Assembly (NCBI GenBank): GCA_036384215.1
Contig: DASVMX010000143.1
Span: 1-64,000 of the forward strand
Source: Paraktedonobacter sp036384215
GTDB lineage: Bacteria > Chloroflexota > Ktedonobacteria > Ktedonobacterales > Ktedonobacteraceae
DNA length: 64,000 nt
Reading direction: 5' to 3'
Shown here: piece by piece, positions 43,417 through 52,425 of the stretch
Layout: each line of letters starts with the position of its first letter
Position numbering within the stretch: the first letter of the stretch is position 1
Notes under the pieces: generated by a model
What the model saw: the letters and a program-made list of their open reading frames with translations, nothing else
The model's database searches: none
Told to the model about the DNA's origin: nothing
Translations under genes and position numbers: made by a program

Positions 43417-44592
43417 CTATTTTTTAGTCTTGTCAAATTTTGGTAGCGGTAAAGCCAGCAGCAGAGCGGCAACGATCCCCAGAGCGCCGCAGAGGAGCCA
43501 GAGGCCGGTCGCGCTCCAGGCGAAGATCAGGGTACCGAGCAGCGGGGCGAAGGTGAGGCCGCTGCCCCAGGTCAGCCCCCAGATGCCCTGGTAGCGACCG
43601 CGCTGGGGCAGGGGCGCCAGGTTGGCAACGTAGGCCGCCGAGACGGGCGAGTGGATCATCTCGCCCAGCGTCCAGACGCCGACGGTCACGGCAAGCAGGG
43701 GAAGCGTGGAGGCGAAGGCGAGCAAGCCAAAGCCCAGACCGATGAGCGACAGCCCGCTGGCGATAACGGTACGCATGGGCAGGCGCTGTGTCACCAGGCT
43801 GATAGGTAGTTCGAGAAAGATGATGAGCAGGCCGTTCAAGGAGATGAGCGTCCCATACAGCGCATCCGACAGGCCCAGCGCGTGGACCTGGAGCGCGAAG
43901 GTGGACTGATTCTGGAAGTAGACAAAGGAGATCAGCAACGAGGCCAGCAAAAAGAGCAGGAAACGATAGTCGCCGCGCAGGTTCTGCCAGAGTCCATTCC
44001 GCTCACGCTGGAGCTGTGCGTGGCCAATGGAATCTACAGGCAACGCGCACAGGACCAGGAGGCCGAAGGCAAATGAGGTCAGCGCATCGCCGACGAAGAT
44101 GAGCAAGAACGAGCGGTTGGCGAGAAAGCCGGCAACCGCCGGTCCCGCCGCGAAGCCCAGGTTGATGCAGAAGCGATAGAGAGCATAGGCTCGAATGCGC
44201 CGCGCTGGTGGCACGAGGTCGGCGATCAGCGCGCTGGCAGCCGGTCGATAGAGTTCACCCGTCACCCCGGCGAGACCGACCAGCGGGATCAGCAAGCGCA
44301 GATCCGCCACCTGGGAGAGCAGAAGCATCGTCGCGGCTGATGAGAACATCGAGAAAAGCAGCGTATTGCGTCGCCCCAAATGATCGGTGCAATACCCCCC
44401 CAGCACCGACGCGCCCAGGCTACCGATACCATAGACACTAACAGCCACCCCCGCCTGGGTCGGCGTATATCCTCGGGAAATCATATACAGAATGAGAAAA
44501 ACGCTCACAAAGCTCCCAAAGCGATTGACGAACACACCGGCAAAGAGTATCCAGAGGGCGCGCGGAAATGGTGTACTCTCCATCTTTTCCAT
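43417..44592 (-). CDS. MFS transporter (second exporter)
   Basis: 391 residues with about 12 membrane segments. The start PFPRALWILFAGVFVNRFGS then motif A GGYCTDHLGRRNTLLFSM mark a DHA1-like drug/metabolite efflux protein. The middle loop HAQLQRERNGLWQNL separates the two six-helix halves. GGGAG lies upstream of the ATG at 44592. It is convergent with TPR3 and lies 57 bp after the orphan regulator on the same strand, so the two may be co-transcribed. Confidence 0.88.
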   Translation of the reverse strand: MEKMESTPFPRALWILFAGVFVNRFGSFVSVFLILYMISRGYTPTQAGVAVSVYGIGSLGASVLGGYCTDHLGRRNTLLFSMFSSAATMLLLSQVADLRLLIPLVGLAGVTGELYRPAASALIADLVPPARRIRAYALYRFCINLGFAAGPAVAGFLANRSFLLIFVGDALTSFAFGLLVLCALPVDSIGHAQLQRERNGLWQNLRGDYRFLLFLLASLLISFVYFQNQSTFALQVHALGLSDALYGTLISLNGLLIIFLELPISLVTQRLPMRTVIASGLSLIGLGFGLLAFASTLPLLAVTVGVWTLGEMIHSPVSAAYVANLAPLPQRGRYQGIWGLTWGSGLTFAPLLGTLIFAWSATGLWLLCGALGIVAALLLALPLPKFDKTKK

Positions 44593-44649
44593 AAGGCCGG
44601 TACTCCCTTCTCGCAGAAATAAAAACGGATTCGCATATCACAGGCCTTT

Positions 44650-45333
44650 TTATTTGACGGACGAAACGCTCTGTTCGGGCGGTTCGGCCACAGGATACCA
44701 TCTTCCACCGATATTGTGCTCTCTGGCCCAGACGATGGCTTCGGCCCGCGAGTGTACATCCAGCTCCAGGTAGAGACTGCTGACATAATTGCGCACGGTC
44801 TGCTCGGCCAGATTGAGTTCAGCGGCGATGCGGGCGTTTTCCCAGCCACGCGCTATCATCTCCAGCAATTGTTGTTTGCTTTTACTGAGCAGGGGTTCCG
44901 CTGCCTGGACCTGCTCACGGCACACCAGCTTCTCCATCACGGGTCGGCTGAACCAGGTGCCCCCGTGCATGACCGTGCGAATAGCATAAATCACGGCCTC
45001 CGTGGTCTCGCTGTGGAGCACATAGCCCGCCACGCCACGGCCCACCAGTTCGTACAGGGAAGCGACATCGACCGTAAACGCCAGGATCAGCAGCCGGACC
45101 TCGGGACAATGGTCGCGCAGGGCACCAGCCACTTCACACGCGTCCATATCAGGGAGCCTGATGTCCAGCAGGAGGATATCCGGCCTGAGCTCCTCGCAGA
45201 GCTGCCAGGCTTCATGGCCACTGGTCGCCTCGCCCACCAGGCTCAGGTCGTGACTATCATCCAGCGTCGCACGCAGGCCAGCGCGTACCAGCGGATGACT
45301 ATCCGCCACCAGCACTCGAAGCTTCTCCTTCAT
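44650..45333 (-). CDS. Orphan NarL-family response regulator
   Basis: 227 residues. The receiver domain starts LRVLVADSHPLVRAGL. The phospho-acceptor Asp is in ILLLDIRLPDMDA (about residue 56). The canonical Lys region is changed: GYVLHSET carries His where most NarL proteins have Lys, so normal phosphorylation is doubtful. The DNA-binding domain (SKSKQQLLEMIARGWENARI, LAEQTVRNYVSSLYLEL) is intact. GGAAAG precedes the ATG. No sensor kinase is adjacent. NarL/FixJ proteins bind inverted repeats of about 18 bp overlapping the -35 region, which is what the shared cluster promoter element looks like, so it is a good candidate regulator of the four operons. Confidence 0.88.
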   Translation of the reverse strand: MKEKLRVLVADSHPLVRAGLRATLDDSHDLSLVGEATSGHEAWQLCEELRPDILLLDIRLPDMDACEVAGALRDHCPEVRLLILAFTVDVASLYELVGRGVAGYVLHSETTEAVIYAIRTVMHGGTWFSRPVMEKLVCREQVQAAEPLLSKSKQQLLEMIARGWENARIAAELNLAEQTVRNYVSSLYLELDVHSRAEAIVWAREHNIGGRWYPVAEPPEQSVSSVK

Positions 45334-45366
45334 AACTTTCCTTCTTCTCGCTCACTCTGGCCTACT

Positions 45367-45401
45367 GCCATGCTGTCCGCCATGTTTGTGAACAGCATGG
45401 C
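45367..45401. repeat. 10-bp inverted repeat between regulator and sigma gene
   Basis: GCCATGCTGT (45367-45376) and ACAGCATGGC (45392-45401) form a perfect 10-bp stem with a 15-nt loop. It lies 185 bp past the sigma-factor stop and about 35 bp before the regulator start, so it may be an operator or a leader hairpin for the regulator. No T run is present. Confidence 0.4.
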
Positions 45402-45585
45402 TCTCACCCGGCAGAAAGCGGTTTCCCCACGCAGCCCACCCGGACCTAAGCGCCGAGAGGACCGTCAGGTCTCTCAATGCATTTCCCCTGGTCTTCGCAG
45501 CATCCCGGTGGTACTCTCTCCTGGCGCGCACGCGCAAAGCTGCCCCGCTGCAACAGAACTGCAACGTCTTGAGGCCAACTGAAGA

Positions 45586-46587
45586 TCAGATATATTCGCG
45601 CAACCCTGCCTGATGGCCGGACCGACGCAGTCTCAGGAGCGCCTGGTATTCGATCTGCCGCACGCGCTCCCGCGAGATTCCCAGTTCTTTGCCTACTTCC
45701 TCCAGCGAGCAGCCCGAACCGTCGGCCAGACCATAGCGCAGCGCGATCACAAGGCGCTGGCGTGGTGTCAGGATCGCCAGGGCGGTATGCAGTTCTTCAC
45801 GCAGGAACTTGTGGGCAACGATCTCGTCGGACGAAGGGGCAGCGCTGTCCTCCAGGCTGTCTTCCAGGGAATAGTGGGCCTGGTCGTCATGGCTCGCTTC
45901 GAGGGAAACTGGCTGTTCGTTGAGATCGAGGAGGTTGATCAGCACAGCCTCCTCGATGCCACAGGCGGCCGCAATCTGCTCTGACTGAGGATCATGGCCG
46001 TGCTCCTGCGAGAGCCGCGCGCTGACTCGCCGGGCCTGGCAGAGCCACTTGATCACCTGCTCGGGCAGATGGATAAAGCGCGATTGATCGGTTACTGCCC
46101 GCTGAATGGCCTGGCGAATCCACCAGACCGCGTAGGTGCTGAAACGATAGCCGCGGCGATAGTCAAATTTCTCAGCGGCGCGGATCAGGCCCAGATTGCC
46201 TTCCTGGACGAGGTCGAGGAGAGGCACGCCCAGGCCGCTGGAGCGCCGGGCAATGGCAATTACCAGGCGCAGGTTGGACTCGACCAGCTTCTGCCTCGCC
46301 AGCGTATCGCCAGCGGCGGCCCGCTGCGCCAGCTCGATCTCTTCGGCCTGGGTCAGCAGATGAAATTGACGAATATCCGCAAGATAACACTGTAAAGCAT
46401 CTTCAGCACCCGTGGTTCTGGGAAAATAGGTGCTCTGAGCCTGGTGGGACAGAGTGGAAAAATCCTCCCATCTCCCCGAATCCTTCTCTCCTTCCGCTCT
46501 CCCCGCTTCGCTCATGATGATCGCATCTAGTGAAACGTCATCGCTGGCTCCCACCTCAGCGACGCGTTCCAGGGTGGATTTGAGCAA
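45586..46587 (-). CDS. Sigma-70 family RNA polymerase sigma factor (group 2, SigA-like)
   Basis: 333 residues starting at a TTG (46587) with GGAGG 6 bp upstream; an ATG at 46515 is the alternative. Region 1.2: AEDALQCYLADIRQFHLLTQ. Region 2: NLRLVIAIARRSSGLGVPLL then DLVQEGNLGLIRAAEKFDY and FSTYAVWWIRQAIQRAVTDQ, the core- and -10-binding part. Region 4: LTPRQRLVIALRYGL and SLEEVGKELGISRERVRQIE. It lacks the long region 1.1 of the primary sigma factor, so it is a group 2 alternative sigma. It is next to the cluster but has no clear sign of belonging to it. Confidence 0.9.
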   Translation of the reverse strand: MLKSTLERVAEVGASDDVSLDAIIMSEAGRAEGEKDSGRWEDFSTLSHQAQSTYFPRTTGAEDALQCYLADIRQFHLLTQAEEIELAQRAAAGDTLARQKLVESNLRLVIAIARRSSGLGVPLLDLVQEGNLGLIRAAEKFDYRRGYRFSTYAVWWIRQAIQRAVTDQSRFIHLPEQVIKWLCQARRVSARLSQEHGHDPQSEQIAAACGIEEAVLINLLDLNEQPVSLEASHDDQAHYSLEDSLEDSAAPSSDEIVAHKFLREELHTALAILTPRQRLVIALRYGLADGSGCSLEEVGKELGISRERVRQIEYQALLRLRRSGHQAGLREYI

Positions 46588-46734
46588 GAGAATCCTCCAT
46601 GCTTTTCCTCACTTCTGATCCGTTCCAGAAGAATAATCCGTTAACTTTTGCTACAAGCATACATTAACGCTGTTTAGTGTGGATTGTCTGACTGTTCAAC
46701 GGTGCGGTAAACAGCTAGTAAACAGATCATCAGC

Positions 46735-46781
46735 AATTCCTCGGTTTTCGGGCAGGGGTGCTGCGCGAAAACCGAGGAATT
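46735..46781 (-). terminator. 16-bp perfect hairpin downstream of greA
   Basis: AATTCCTCGGTTTTCG (46735-46750) and CGAAAACCGAGGAATT (46766-46781) pair perfectly around a 15-nt loop. It lies about 93 bp past the greA stop on the minus strand and about 150 bp before the sigma gene. There is no terminal T run, so it may be a weaker terminator. The remaining parts of the 46588-46873 gap show nothing else clear. Confidence 0.5.
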
Positions 46782-46873
46782 AAGAAGCACGCAGGCGCCG
46801 CGGTGCTGATCTGCGTCAGTACGATGAATGTCTTCGCAGGCAGCCTCACCACGGCGAGAGCAAGAGGAATAGT

Positions 46874-47338
46874 TCAGGCGATATGAAGAATCGTATAGAC
46901 TTTTACCCCGCCTGGAGTAGAGACTGTCACCACATCGCCCACTTTACGGCCCAGCAAGGCTCTCCCCACAGGTGATTCATTAGAAATTAAGCCCTCGGCT
47001 GGCTTTGCCTCGTAGGCTCCAACCAGGGTATACTGGTGCTCACCGCTCCCCGCCGCGCTTACCTGAACTACGGACCCGAGAGAGATCTCCTGTGTAGAGC
47101 CGCCGCTAATTGGTTGTGCGGTGGCCAGCATTTGCTCCAGTTCCAGAATACGGCTTTCTAACCTGGCCTGGGCGTTTTTGGCATCATCATAGGCGGCGTT
47201 GTCGATCACGTCTCCTGCTTCCTTGGCCTCCTGGAGATATTGCTCAACCTCGGCACGTTTGACCGTTCTTAAAAACTCCAGTTGCTTGAGCGCGCGCTGC
47301 CGCCCATCCTCAGTAAGAAAAACATTCGGCGTTATCAT
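46874..47338 (-). CDS. greA: Transcription elongation factor GreA
   Basis: 154 residues from the ATG at 47338 (MITPNVFLTEDGRQRAL), with GGGAGAAGAG upstream; the longer frame from 47455 lacks a site and family support. The N-terminal coiled-coil holds LKQLEFLRTVKRAEVEQYLQ and the acidic tip EAKEAGDVIDNAAYDDAKNA. The C-terminal FKBP-like domain has ISLGSVVQVSAAG, SNESPVGRALLGRKVGD and STPGGVKVYTI. It rescues backtracked RNA polymerase by stimulating transcript cleavage. It is a monocistron, with a hairpin after its stop. Confidence 0.93.
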   Translation of the reverse strand: MITPNVFLTEDGRQRALKQLEFLRTVKRAEVEQYLQEAKEAGDVIDNAAYDDAKNAQARLESRILELEQMLATAQPISGGSTQEISLGSVVQVSAAGSGEHQYTLVGAYEAKPAEGLISNESPVGRALLGRKVGDVVTVSTPGGVKVYTILHIA

Positions 47339-47558
47339 CTCTCTTCTCCCTTTACATTTGTATTCTTTCCCGGCAAAGGCCTCTTTCAACAACGAAAGCG
47401 CCTGCTCATCCGGGAAAAGGCTCGACCTTTTTATCAAAACGATGGAATAGAGCATTTCTTTTTCTATAGCCTGCCCGCGTCAATTTGAAGTGAGCGATAG
47501 CCATGCACGTGGTCACTGCCACATTCTCTCATTCCACCTGACCAGGTTATTTTCATGA

Positions 47559-47587
47559 AGTATAGCACATATGTTCTATTATTACAA
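47559..47587 (-). promoter_or_regulatory. Promoter for greA
   Basis: On the minus strand TTGTAA (47587-47582), a 17-bp spacer and TATACT (47564-47559) form a good sigma-70 promoter. The leader to the greA ATG is about 215 nt. The rest of 47590-47733 is AT-richer sequence with no gene. Confidence 0.5.
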
Positions 47588-47733
47588 CAAACAAACACTT
47601 TCCGCTCGGAGCCGGTCTCCGTTGGGATCGCTGTGCAAAAAAGGTATCGCAGCGTGTTAAATAAGGATCATGAGTCCTTCTCCTCCATTCACTCTAAAAT
47701 GACGATGAAAGCCTCCTGCTGATAAAAAAACCG

Positions 47734-47793
47734 CGGTAATTGTGCAGGACGCCTCGGCACCCGCGAGTGCCGAGGCGTCCTGCACAATTACCG
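47734..47793 (-). terminator. 27-bp perfect hairpin with T tract, downstream of lipoprotein gene
   Basis: Two 27-nt arms (47734-47760 and 47767-47793) pair without mismatch around the 6-nt loop CCGCGA. On the minus strand the stem is followed by CGGTTTTTTTATC. It lies 38 bp past the lipoprotein stop, a strong intrinsic terminator for that minus-strand gene. The stem is unusually long. Confidence 0.85.
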
Positions 47794-47830
47794 TTAGCAA
47801 AGCCGAGAAAGGTAAAACGAGCGATTGTTT

Positions 47831-48514
47831 TCAACCGAGGAAGGTAAATGTCCGCAGCATTGGCGCAAAATAGGTTGAACTGGCCTGGCTGAACGATTGC
47901 TTTACCCCCATGTAGATCAGGACAACTCCTCTGGTGCCTGCCGTATGAGGAGGATGGTTGGTGGCCAGGATAATCACTTCTCTCTCAACCTGGACCCCGT
48001 TGGAAAGGGTTGTACCACTCACAGCCCGCTGGCTCCAGGTAGCTCCGGCCAGGGTAACTGTAGGTGAGACAGTCACACTTTGGGGACTGGTAAGAACCGC
48101 TTTGACGCTGGCTACATTCGCCTCGGCAAGCTGGTTGGCGCTCAGCTTGCCATTCGCATTGGGCTGGAGATTGACCGTCAGGTTATACGTCCCCGAAGCA
48201 TCGGAGATACTTACAACCGTCCCGGCTGAACGTGTCACCCAGCCCTGAGGATATTGTAGGGAAAAAACGCTGCCGCTATACAACTGGAAAGTCACTGTCG
48301 CTACAGGTGGAGGTGTGGAAAGCACAGCCTGAGGGGATGAAGGAATAACCGTTGGAGCCGAGGCGCTTGCTTGATCGTCACAAGCCGCCAGGCTGAAAAC
48401 CACCAGCGCGAGGAAACAGAACATGAGCACACCTCTCCAACCCTCGCGGACCCTAAACTGGCTCGTCTTTGACGCACCATATTCATGATCGGTGAAACGA
48501 TGCAATCCGTGCAT
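47831..48514 (-). CDS. Secreted lipoprotein, PsbP/DUF-like
   Basis: 227 residues from the ATG at 48514 (MHGLHRFTDHEYG), with GGAG upstream. A hydrophobic stretch, VLMFCFLALVVFSLAACDDQ, ends in the lipobox LAAC, so it is anchored to the outer face of the membrane. A Ser/Pro/Ala-rich linker follows. The mature domain (FQLYSGSVFSLQYPQGWVT and VVSISDASGTYNLTVNLQP) looks like the PsbP-like fold of small bacterial lipoproteins, ending YFAPMLRTFTFLG. The function is not known. Confidence 0.75.
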   Translation of the reverse strand: MHGLHRFTDHEYGASKTSQFRVREGWRGVLMFCFLALVVFSLAACDDQASASAPTVIPSSPQAVLSTPPPVATVTFQLYSGSVFSLQYPQGWVTRSAGTVVSISDASGTYNLTVNLQPNANGKLSANQLAEANVASVKAVLTSPQSVTVSPTVTLAGATWSQRAVSGTTLSNGVQVEREVIILATNHPPHTAGTRGVVLIYMGVKQSFSQASSTYFAPMLRTFTFLG

Positions 48515-48650
48515 ACATTCGCTCCTTATGCGTAAGTGAAACAATAACACTTTGCAGCGAGTATATGCCAGTGCGATCTATATGTCAAGATGTCTATACC
48601 ACCTGACTTATCAGCCGTTGGAATTATCAGCCGTTGGAAATTACGAAAAA

Positions 48651-48695
48651 CCGTGGATATAGCGACGCAGGCAAGCGGCGTCGCTATATCCACGG
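48651..48695 (-). terminator. 18-bp hairpin downstream of transglutaminase gene
   Basis: CCGTGGATATAGCGACGC (48651-48668) and GCGTCGCTATATCCACGG (48678-48695) pair perfectly around a 9-nt loop. On the minus strand the stem runs into GGTTTTTCG. It lies 26 bp past the stop at 48721. Beside it, at about 48608-48640, the unit TTATCAGCCGTTGGAA is repeated in tandem. Confidence 0.75.
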
Positions 48696-48720
48696 AGGCA
48701 GGCAAATCATCAAACGTGTA

Positions 48721-51207
48721 TTAATCAATACGCTCTTCGATCACCACGGTAGAAGCGCTTGGCCGCGCGCGTCGGGCGAAGGGTCGGCGCAGCCAGGTAC
48801 CCAGTTGGGATGGCCAGGTGCGCAAGAAGTGTGGGTGACGCAGCACATAGACCATCATGTGCGGCTGTAGCGTTTTCCAGAGACCTGGCACTTCTCCTGT
48901 CTCGCCTGTTCTGGTGGGATGATCCGGGCTATCCCGGTCGGCCCAACGTTCACGCGCGTAAATGTCGCCGAGGCGTTCAAAGGTCACTGCGTCCTCAGGA
49001 TCTGCCGCGGCGAGCGAGAGCATATACTCGCGCGGCGTCTGCCAGCGCCGGTTTGCGATTCCAGCCCAGCTGGCCAGCACTCCCAGACGACCATAAGCCT
49101 CCGCTGGTGGGCTGAGCCCGCGGAAGAGGCGGCGCCACCAGAACTGGAAGTAGAGCAGGCCACCCACAATAAAGATGGCCAGAACCAGCAGCACAATACC
49201 TACATCCTGGCGGATCTGGGCCGTGATTGAAGATCCGTCGCCATTCGGGTTTCCAGCGCCCTGGCTCAAGCCTTGCGGCTCATCCGGCCTGTTGTGGGGC
49301 TTGAGACCTGTTACCGGAGAACCTGACGGATTCACCGAAACGCCTGGTGTGCCCGAGGGTTTGGTCGGGCGAGTAAACTGCGAGAAAGTCGCGGAGGGCT
49401 CGAAGTTAATCCAGCCGTACCCGGCAAAGTAGATCTGCGTCCAGGCGTGAGCATCGGTACCACTGATGTCTTGCTCGTTGCGAGCAGCATTGTATTTCCC
49501 GTTAGTATAGCCGGCAGCTACCCGAGCAGGAATCCCCAGTTCGCGTGCCATCAGAGTCATGGCGGTCGCGAAGTAGTTACAAAAACCACGTTTCGATTTG
49601 AACAGGAACCAGGAAGCGGCTTCTTCTCCAGGAGGAGGTGGGGCAATGGTCGCGTCGTAGGTATAATGGTCGCGCAGGTAGTTTTCTATAGCGGTCACTT
49701 TATCATACATCGTCGATGCATTGGCCGTGATCTGGAGAGCCAGCCTGCGAATCTCCGAGTCCAGGCCCGTCGGCAATTTGGTATAGACCGTGAGAATATT
49801 AGGATCAAAGTATGTCACAGGCTCCGGCCCATCATATGCGGATGGCGCCTGCGTAGCCAGGTCCGCCATGGATATGCTCTCCAAAGACTGAATGTCAGCG
49901 CTTGAAACATAGGAGACCACCGTATAGGCATCCCCTGCGCTCAGTTTCCCGTTATTCCGCAGCCAGGCAATCACTTCGCCATCCGATTTGTTTCTGACAA
50001 GCTGGGTATCTTGATCGGCGGCCACAATCTGCGACGCGCCAAAAAGATACGCATATTGCTCGCCGGGTGGATTCACCACAGTCACCGTCTGATCCACTTC
50101 TCGGAGAAGCTGAGATCCATCAGAGGAGACAATCTTTGCCTTTTGCGGCGAGGCATCCTGTGAGCCATTGGACCAGTTTCGCACACCGTCGTATTGATCG
50201 TAACTTGAATAGATCAAGTACTGCGTACCATCGCTGGTCTTGAGATGGAAAACAGGGGTATTGGTCAGGTTCGGGTTGCCACCCAGAGTCAGTGTGTTGG
50301 TAAAGTTCCCATGATTGGGAGCAATGTTTCCCCCGTTGAACGACAGCCAATGATTCCAGGCATTCTGTGCCTGAACCCAGGGATTAGAATCGGCACTCCA
50401 GATCTGCGAGGCCTGCTGACTGGTATACCCCCAGGGCAACAACCAGGCCAGAACCAGGATGGCCAGCGAGATTAACGAACCGGCCTGCATGAATTCCCAG
50501 CCCAGATCATCCGAACAGCGCAACCCCTGGCGCTTCCAGCGAGCCGAAGATTCGTAGAGATTAAAACGCAGCAACAAGAGTAGCGCGGCTACCAGAAACA
50601 TTATCAGGAAGACAACATAGCCAGCGGGTATTGCGCTCAGGTTAATCAAAAGCACAACAGCGTTGGCGAGCAGCATCAACCAGGGACTCCGTGTCCGGTA
50701 GACCAGCCAGGCGCTGGTATATGCCAGCAAAAAGCCCAGCAACAGAATAAAAAAGAGGAAGATCGATTCGTTATTACTGGTGCCCCCGTTCAAAATGAGG
50801 ACAAACCAGGCGCGCATCTGATCCCAGAAAACAAGCAACTGGCCACCCCAGTCAGCACTGCTGGTCTGCCAGAAGGCGAACAACAGACTGATCACCACCG
50901 CTAAAAGATGAATCAGTACCCTTGGCACGCGCTGTTGTTTGGACGCGATCACGCCCAAAACCAGACCAAGCCCGGTCAGCGGGGTCAGCAGGTTGATATG
51001 CTCAACCCAGCCCATAATCTGAATGCACCAGATGGTACTGTACACCACCAGGGCCAGCAGAAAAAAGGTGAACCAGCCCTCCGCCAGACGGAGATGGGCA
51101 AAGATACTCCTGACCTGGCGCTGCGCCCTCTGGTTCCTGCCTGGATCTTCCCCCTGGCGTTGATCCGCTATCAATTTCGCAAGGCGATCAACGGTTGCGT
51201 CTTGCAT
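48721..51207 (-). CDS. Transglutaminase-like membrane protein (TgpA-like)
   Basis: 828 residues. About six hydrophobic segments in the first 250 residues (FTFFLLALVVYSTIWCIQIM and others) are followed by an external transglutaminase-core domain with the catalytic triad visible: Cys in SKRGFCNYFATAMTLMAREL, His in GTDAHAWTQIYFAG, Asp/Glu in GYGWINFEPSATF. Another membrane helix (IVLLVLAIFIVGGLLYFQFW) and a C-terminal cytosolic DUF4129-like part complete the layout. It is the third gene in moxR-DUF58-transglutaminase order, with 3-bp spacings, a widespread operon thought to handle envelope proteins. Confidence 0.88.
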   Translation of the reverse strand: MQDATVDRLAKLIADQRQGEDPGRNQRAQRQVRSIFAHLRLAEGWFTFFLLALVVYSTIWCIQIMGWVEHINLLTPLTGLGLVLGVIASKQQRVPRVLIHLLAVVISLLFAFWQTSSADWGGQLLVFWDQMRAWFVLILNGGTSNNESIFLFFILLLGFLLAYTSAWLVYRTRSPWLMLLANAVVLLINLSAIPAGYVVFLIMFLVAALLLLLRFNLYESSARWKRQGLRCSDDLGWEFMQAGSLISLAILVLAWLLPWGYTSQQASQIWSADSNPWVQAQNAWNHWLSFNGGNIAPNHGNFTNTLTLGGNPNLTNTPVFHLKTSDGTQYLIYSSYDQYDGVRNWSNGSQDASPQKAKIVSSDGSQLLREVDQTVTVVNPPGEQYAYLFGASQIVAADQDTQLVRNKSDGEVIAWLRNNGKLSAGDAYTVVSYVSSADIQSLESISMADLATQAPSAYDGPEPVTYFDPNILTVYTKLPTGLDSEIRRLALQITANASTMYDKVTAIENYLRDHYTYDATIAPPPPGEEAASWFLFKSKRGFCNYFATAMTLMARELGIPARVAAGYTNGKYNAARNEQDISGTDAHAWTQIYFAGYGWINFEPSATFSQFTRPTKPSGTPGVSVNPSGSPVTGLKPHNRPDEPQGLSQGAGNPNGDGSSITAQIRQDVGIVLLVLAIFIVGGLLYFQFWWRRLFRGLSPPAEAYGRLGVLASWAGIANRRWQTPREYMLSLAAADPEDAVTFERLGDIYARERWADRDSPDHPTRTGETGEVPGLWKTLQPHMMVYVLRHPHFLRTWPSQLGTWLRRPFARRARPSASTVVIEERID

Positions 51208-51210
51208 GGC

Positions 51211-52422
51211 CTACCTCCATTGTGCGTAGCGCGCCTCAGGCTCACGTTCGAGCGCTTCGCCCAAATCGTCCTGACTCTTCACGCGCAGCACTGGCACCCC
51301 TGCTCCTTCTAAGAGAGCCAGGGTATCTTCGTCCGCGGGTCGCTGGTCAAACGAAGTCGCGTTTAAACCAACCACGGCGACCTGGACACCCCGGCGTTGC
51401 AAATGGCGCACCCCGTCGTGCCAGTCCCGCGAACTTGAGGGAGTAATCAGAATTGCGACGGTATTTCGTCCGAAATGGAAAGCATCGAGCGCCAGCGCCT
51501 CTTTGAGGTCTGGTCCATTCCCCGCTTTGACCACCGCCAGCAGTTCCAGCACACGCTCAAGCTGGCGCTCGCCACGGTCGAGCGAGAGAAATTCACGCTG
51601 CTCACCAGTGACAATCATTCCTAGAGAGAGATCCTGGCGCAACAGATACGCGGCAACCGTCGCGGCAATCGTCACACCATACTCCTCGGTCGAGTGCTCG
51701 CCCTCGCCAGCCTGAACCGCGTGGTGCAGGTCCAGGAAAATCCAGGCGTCGAGCGCTGGATCAAGGTCAAATTCTTTGACCATCAGCTTATTAAAGTGTG
51801 CGCTGGAACGCCAGTGAATGCTTCTCAGCGAATCCCCATTGACGTAATCACGCACTGTCGTGGCGTTGGTCGTTGTCTGCAGGGCCCGGCGCGAACTGCG
51901 CCCTCTGCCCGGCAGGCCGCCGGTAAAGAGCGTAAAGGAGCTGATCGGCAACACGCGTGGTAAGACCAGCAGGTCGCGCGGGGCCGTCAACGTTACGCGA
52001 CGGCGAAACATCCCAAAGGGATCGCCGCTGGTCGCCGTGACCGGGCCGAGTTGAAAGCGACCTCGCTGCTTACAAAGCGTGCGGGCGCGCCAGGTCGCGC
52101 GTTTGCGCCCGCCCATGCTGGCCACATAACCGGCTCGATGGCCGGGCAAAGTCGAGCCATCGGCGATCTGTACCCAGAGCTTGGGCAGGACGCTGACATT
52201 ATCCAGCATCAGGCGCTCGTCGAAAAGCTCGCCAACCTGGACACGCGCCGCAACCGAGGCCCGGCGAAAGATCATATTATGCAGGCTATAACGTGCCCAG
52301 AACCACGAAAGCGCGAACAACAGGAACATCACATAGGTCAGTACATAGAGTACATGCCATCCGCTGCTAATCGCGAAGAAGGCCAGAATGACCACCAGAA
52401 AGAGTGCTTGCCAGGGACGCAT
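51211..52422 (-). CDS. DUF58 domain protein
   Basis: 403 residues. Two N-terminal hydrophobic segments (FLVVILAFFAISSGWHVLYV) are followed by the DUF58 region with GDSLRSIHWRSSAHFNKLMV (the family motif) and a VWA-like fold (DAWIFLDLHHAVQAGEG). It acts with the MoxR ATPase encoded just upstream (3-bp gap). The exact role of these operons is unsettled. Confidence 0.9.
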   Translation of the reverse strand: MRPWQALFLVVILAFFAISSGWHVLYVLTYVMFLLFALSWFWARYSLHNMIFRRASVAARVQVGELFDERLMLDNVSVLPKLWVQIADGSTLPGHRAGYVASMGGRKRATWRARTLCKQRGRFQLGPVTATSGDPFGMFRRRVTLTAPRDLLVLPRVLPISSFTLFTGGLPGRGRSSRRALQTTTNATTVRDYVNGDSLRSIHWRSSAHFNKLMVKEFDLDPALDAWIFLDLHHAVQAGEGEHSTEEYGVTIAATVAAYLLRQDLSLGMIVTGEQREFLSLDRGERQLERVLELLAVVKAGNGPDLKEALALDAFHFGRNTVAILITPSSSRDWHDGVRHLQRRGVQVAVVGLNATSFDQRPADEDTLALLEGAGVPVLRVKSQDDLGEALEREPEARYAQWR

Positions 52423-52425
52423 AAC

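Noticed and set aside
45586..46587. Sigma factor considered as the dedicated activator of the cluster
   Set aside because: Regions 2 and 4 look like an ordinary group 2 sigma; the shared element has a TACACT box plus dyad, which fits a DNA-binding activator better. Not excluded.
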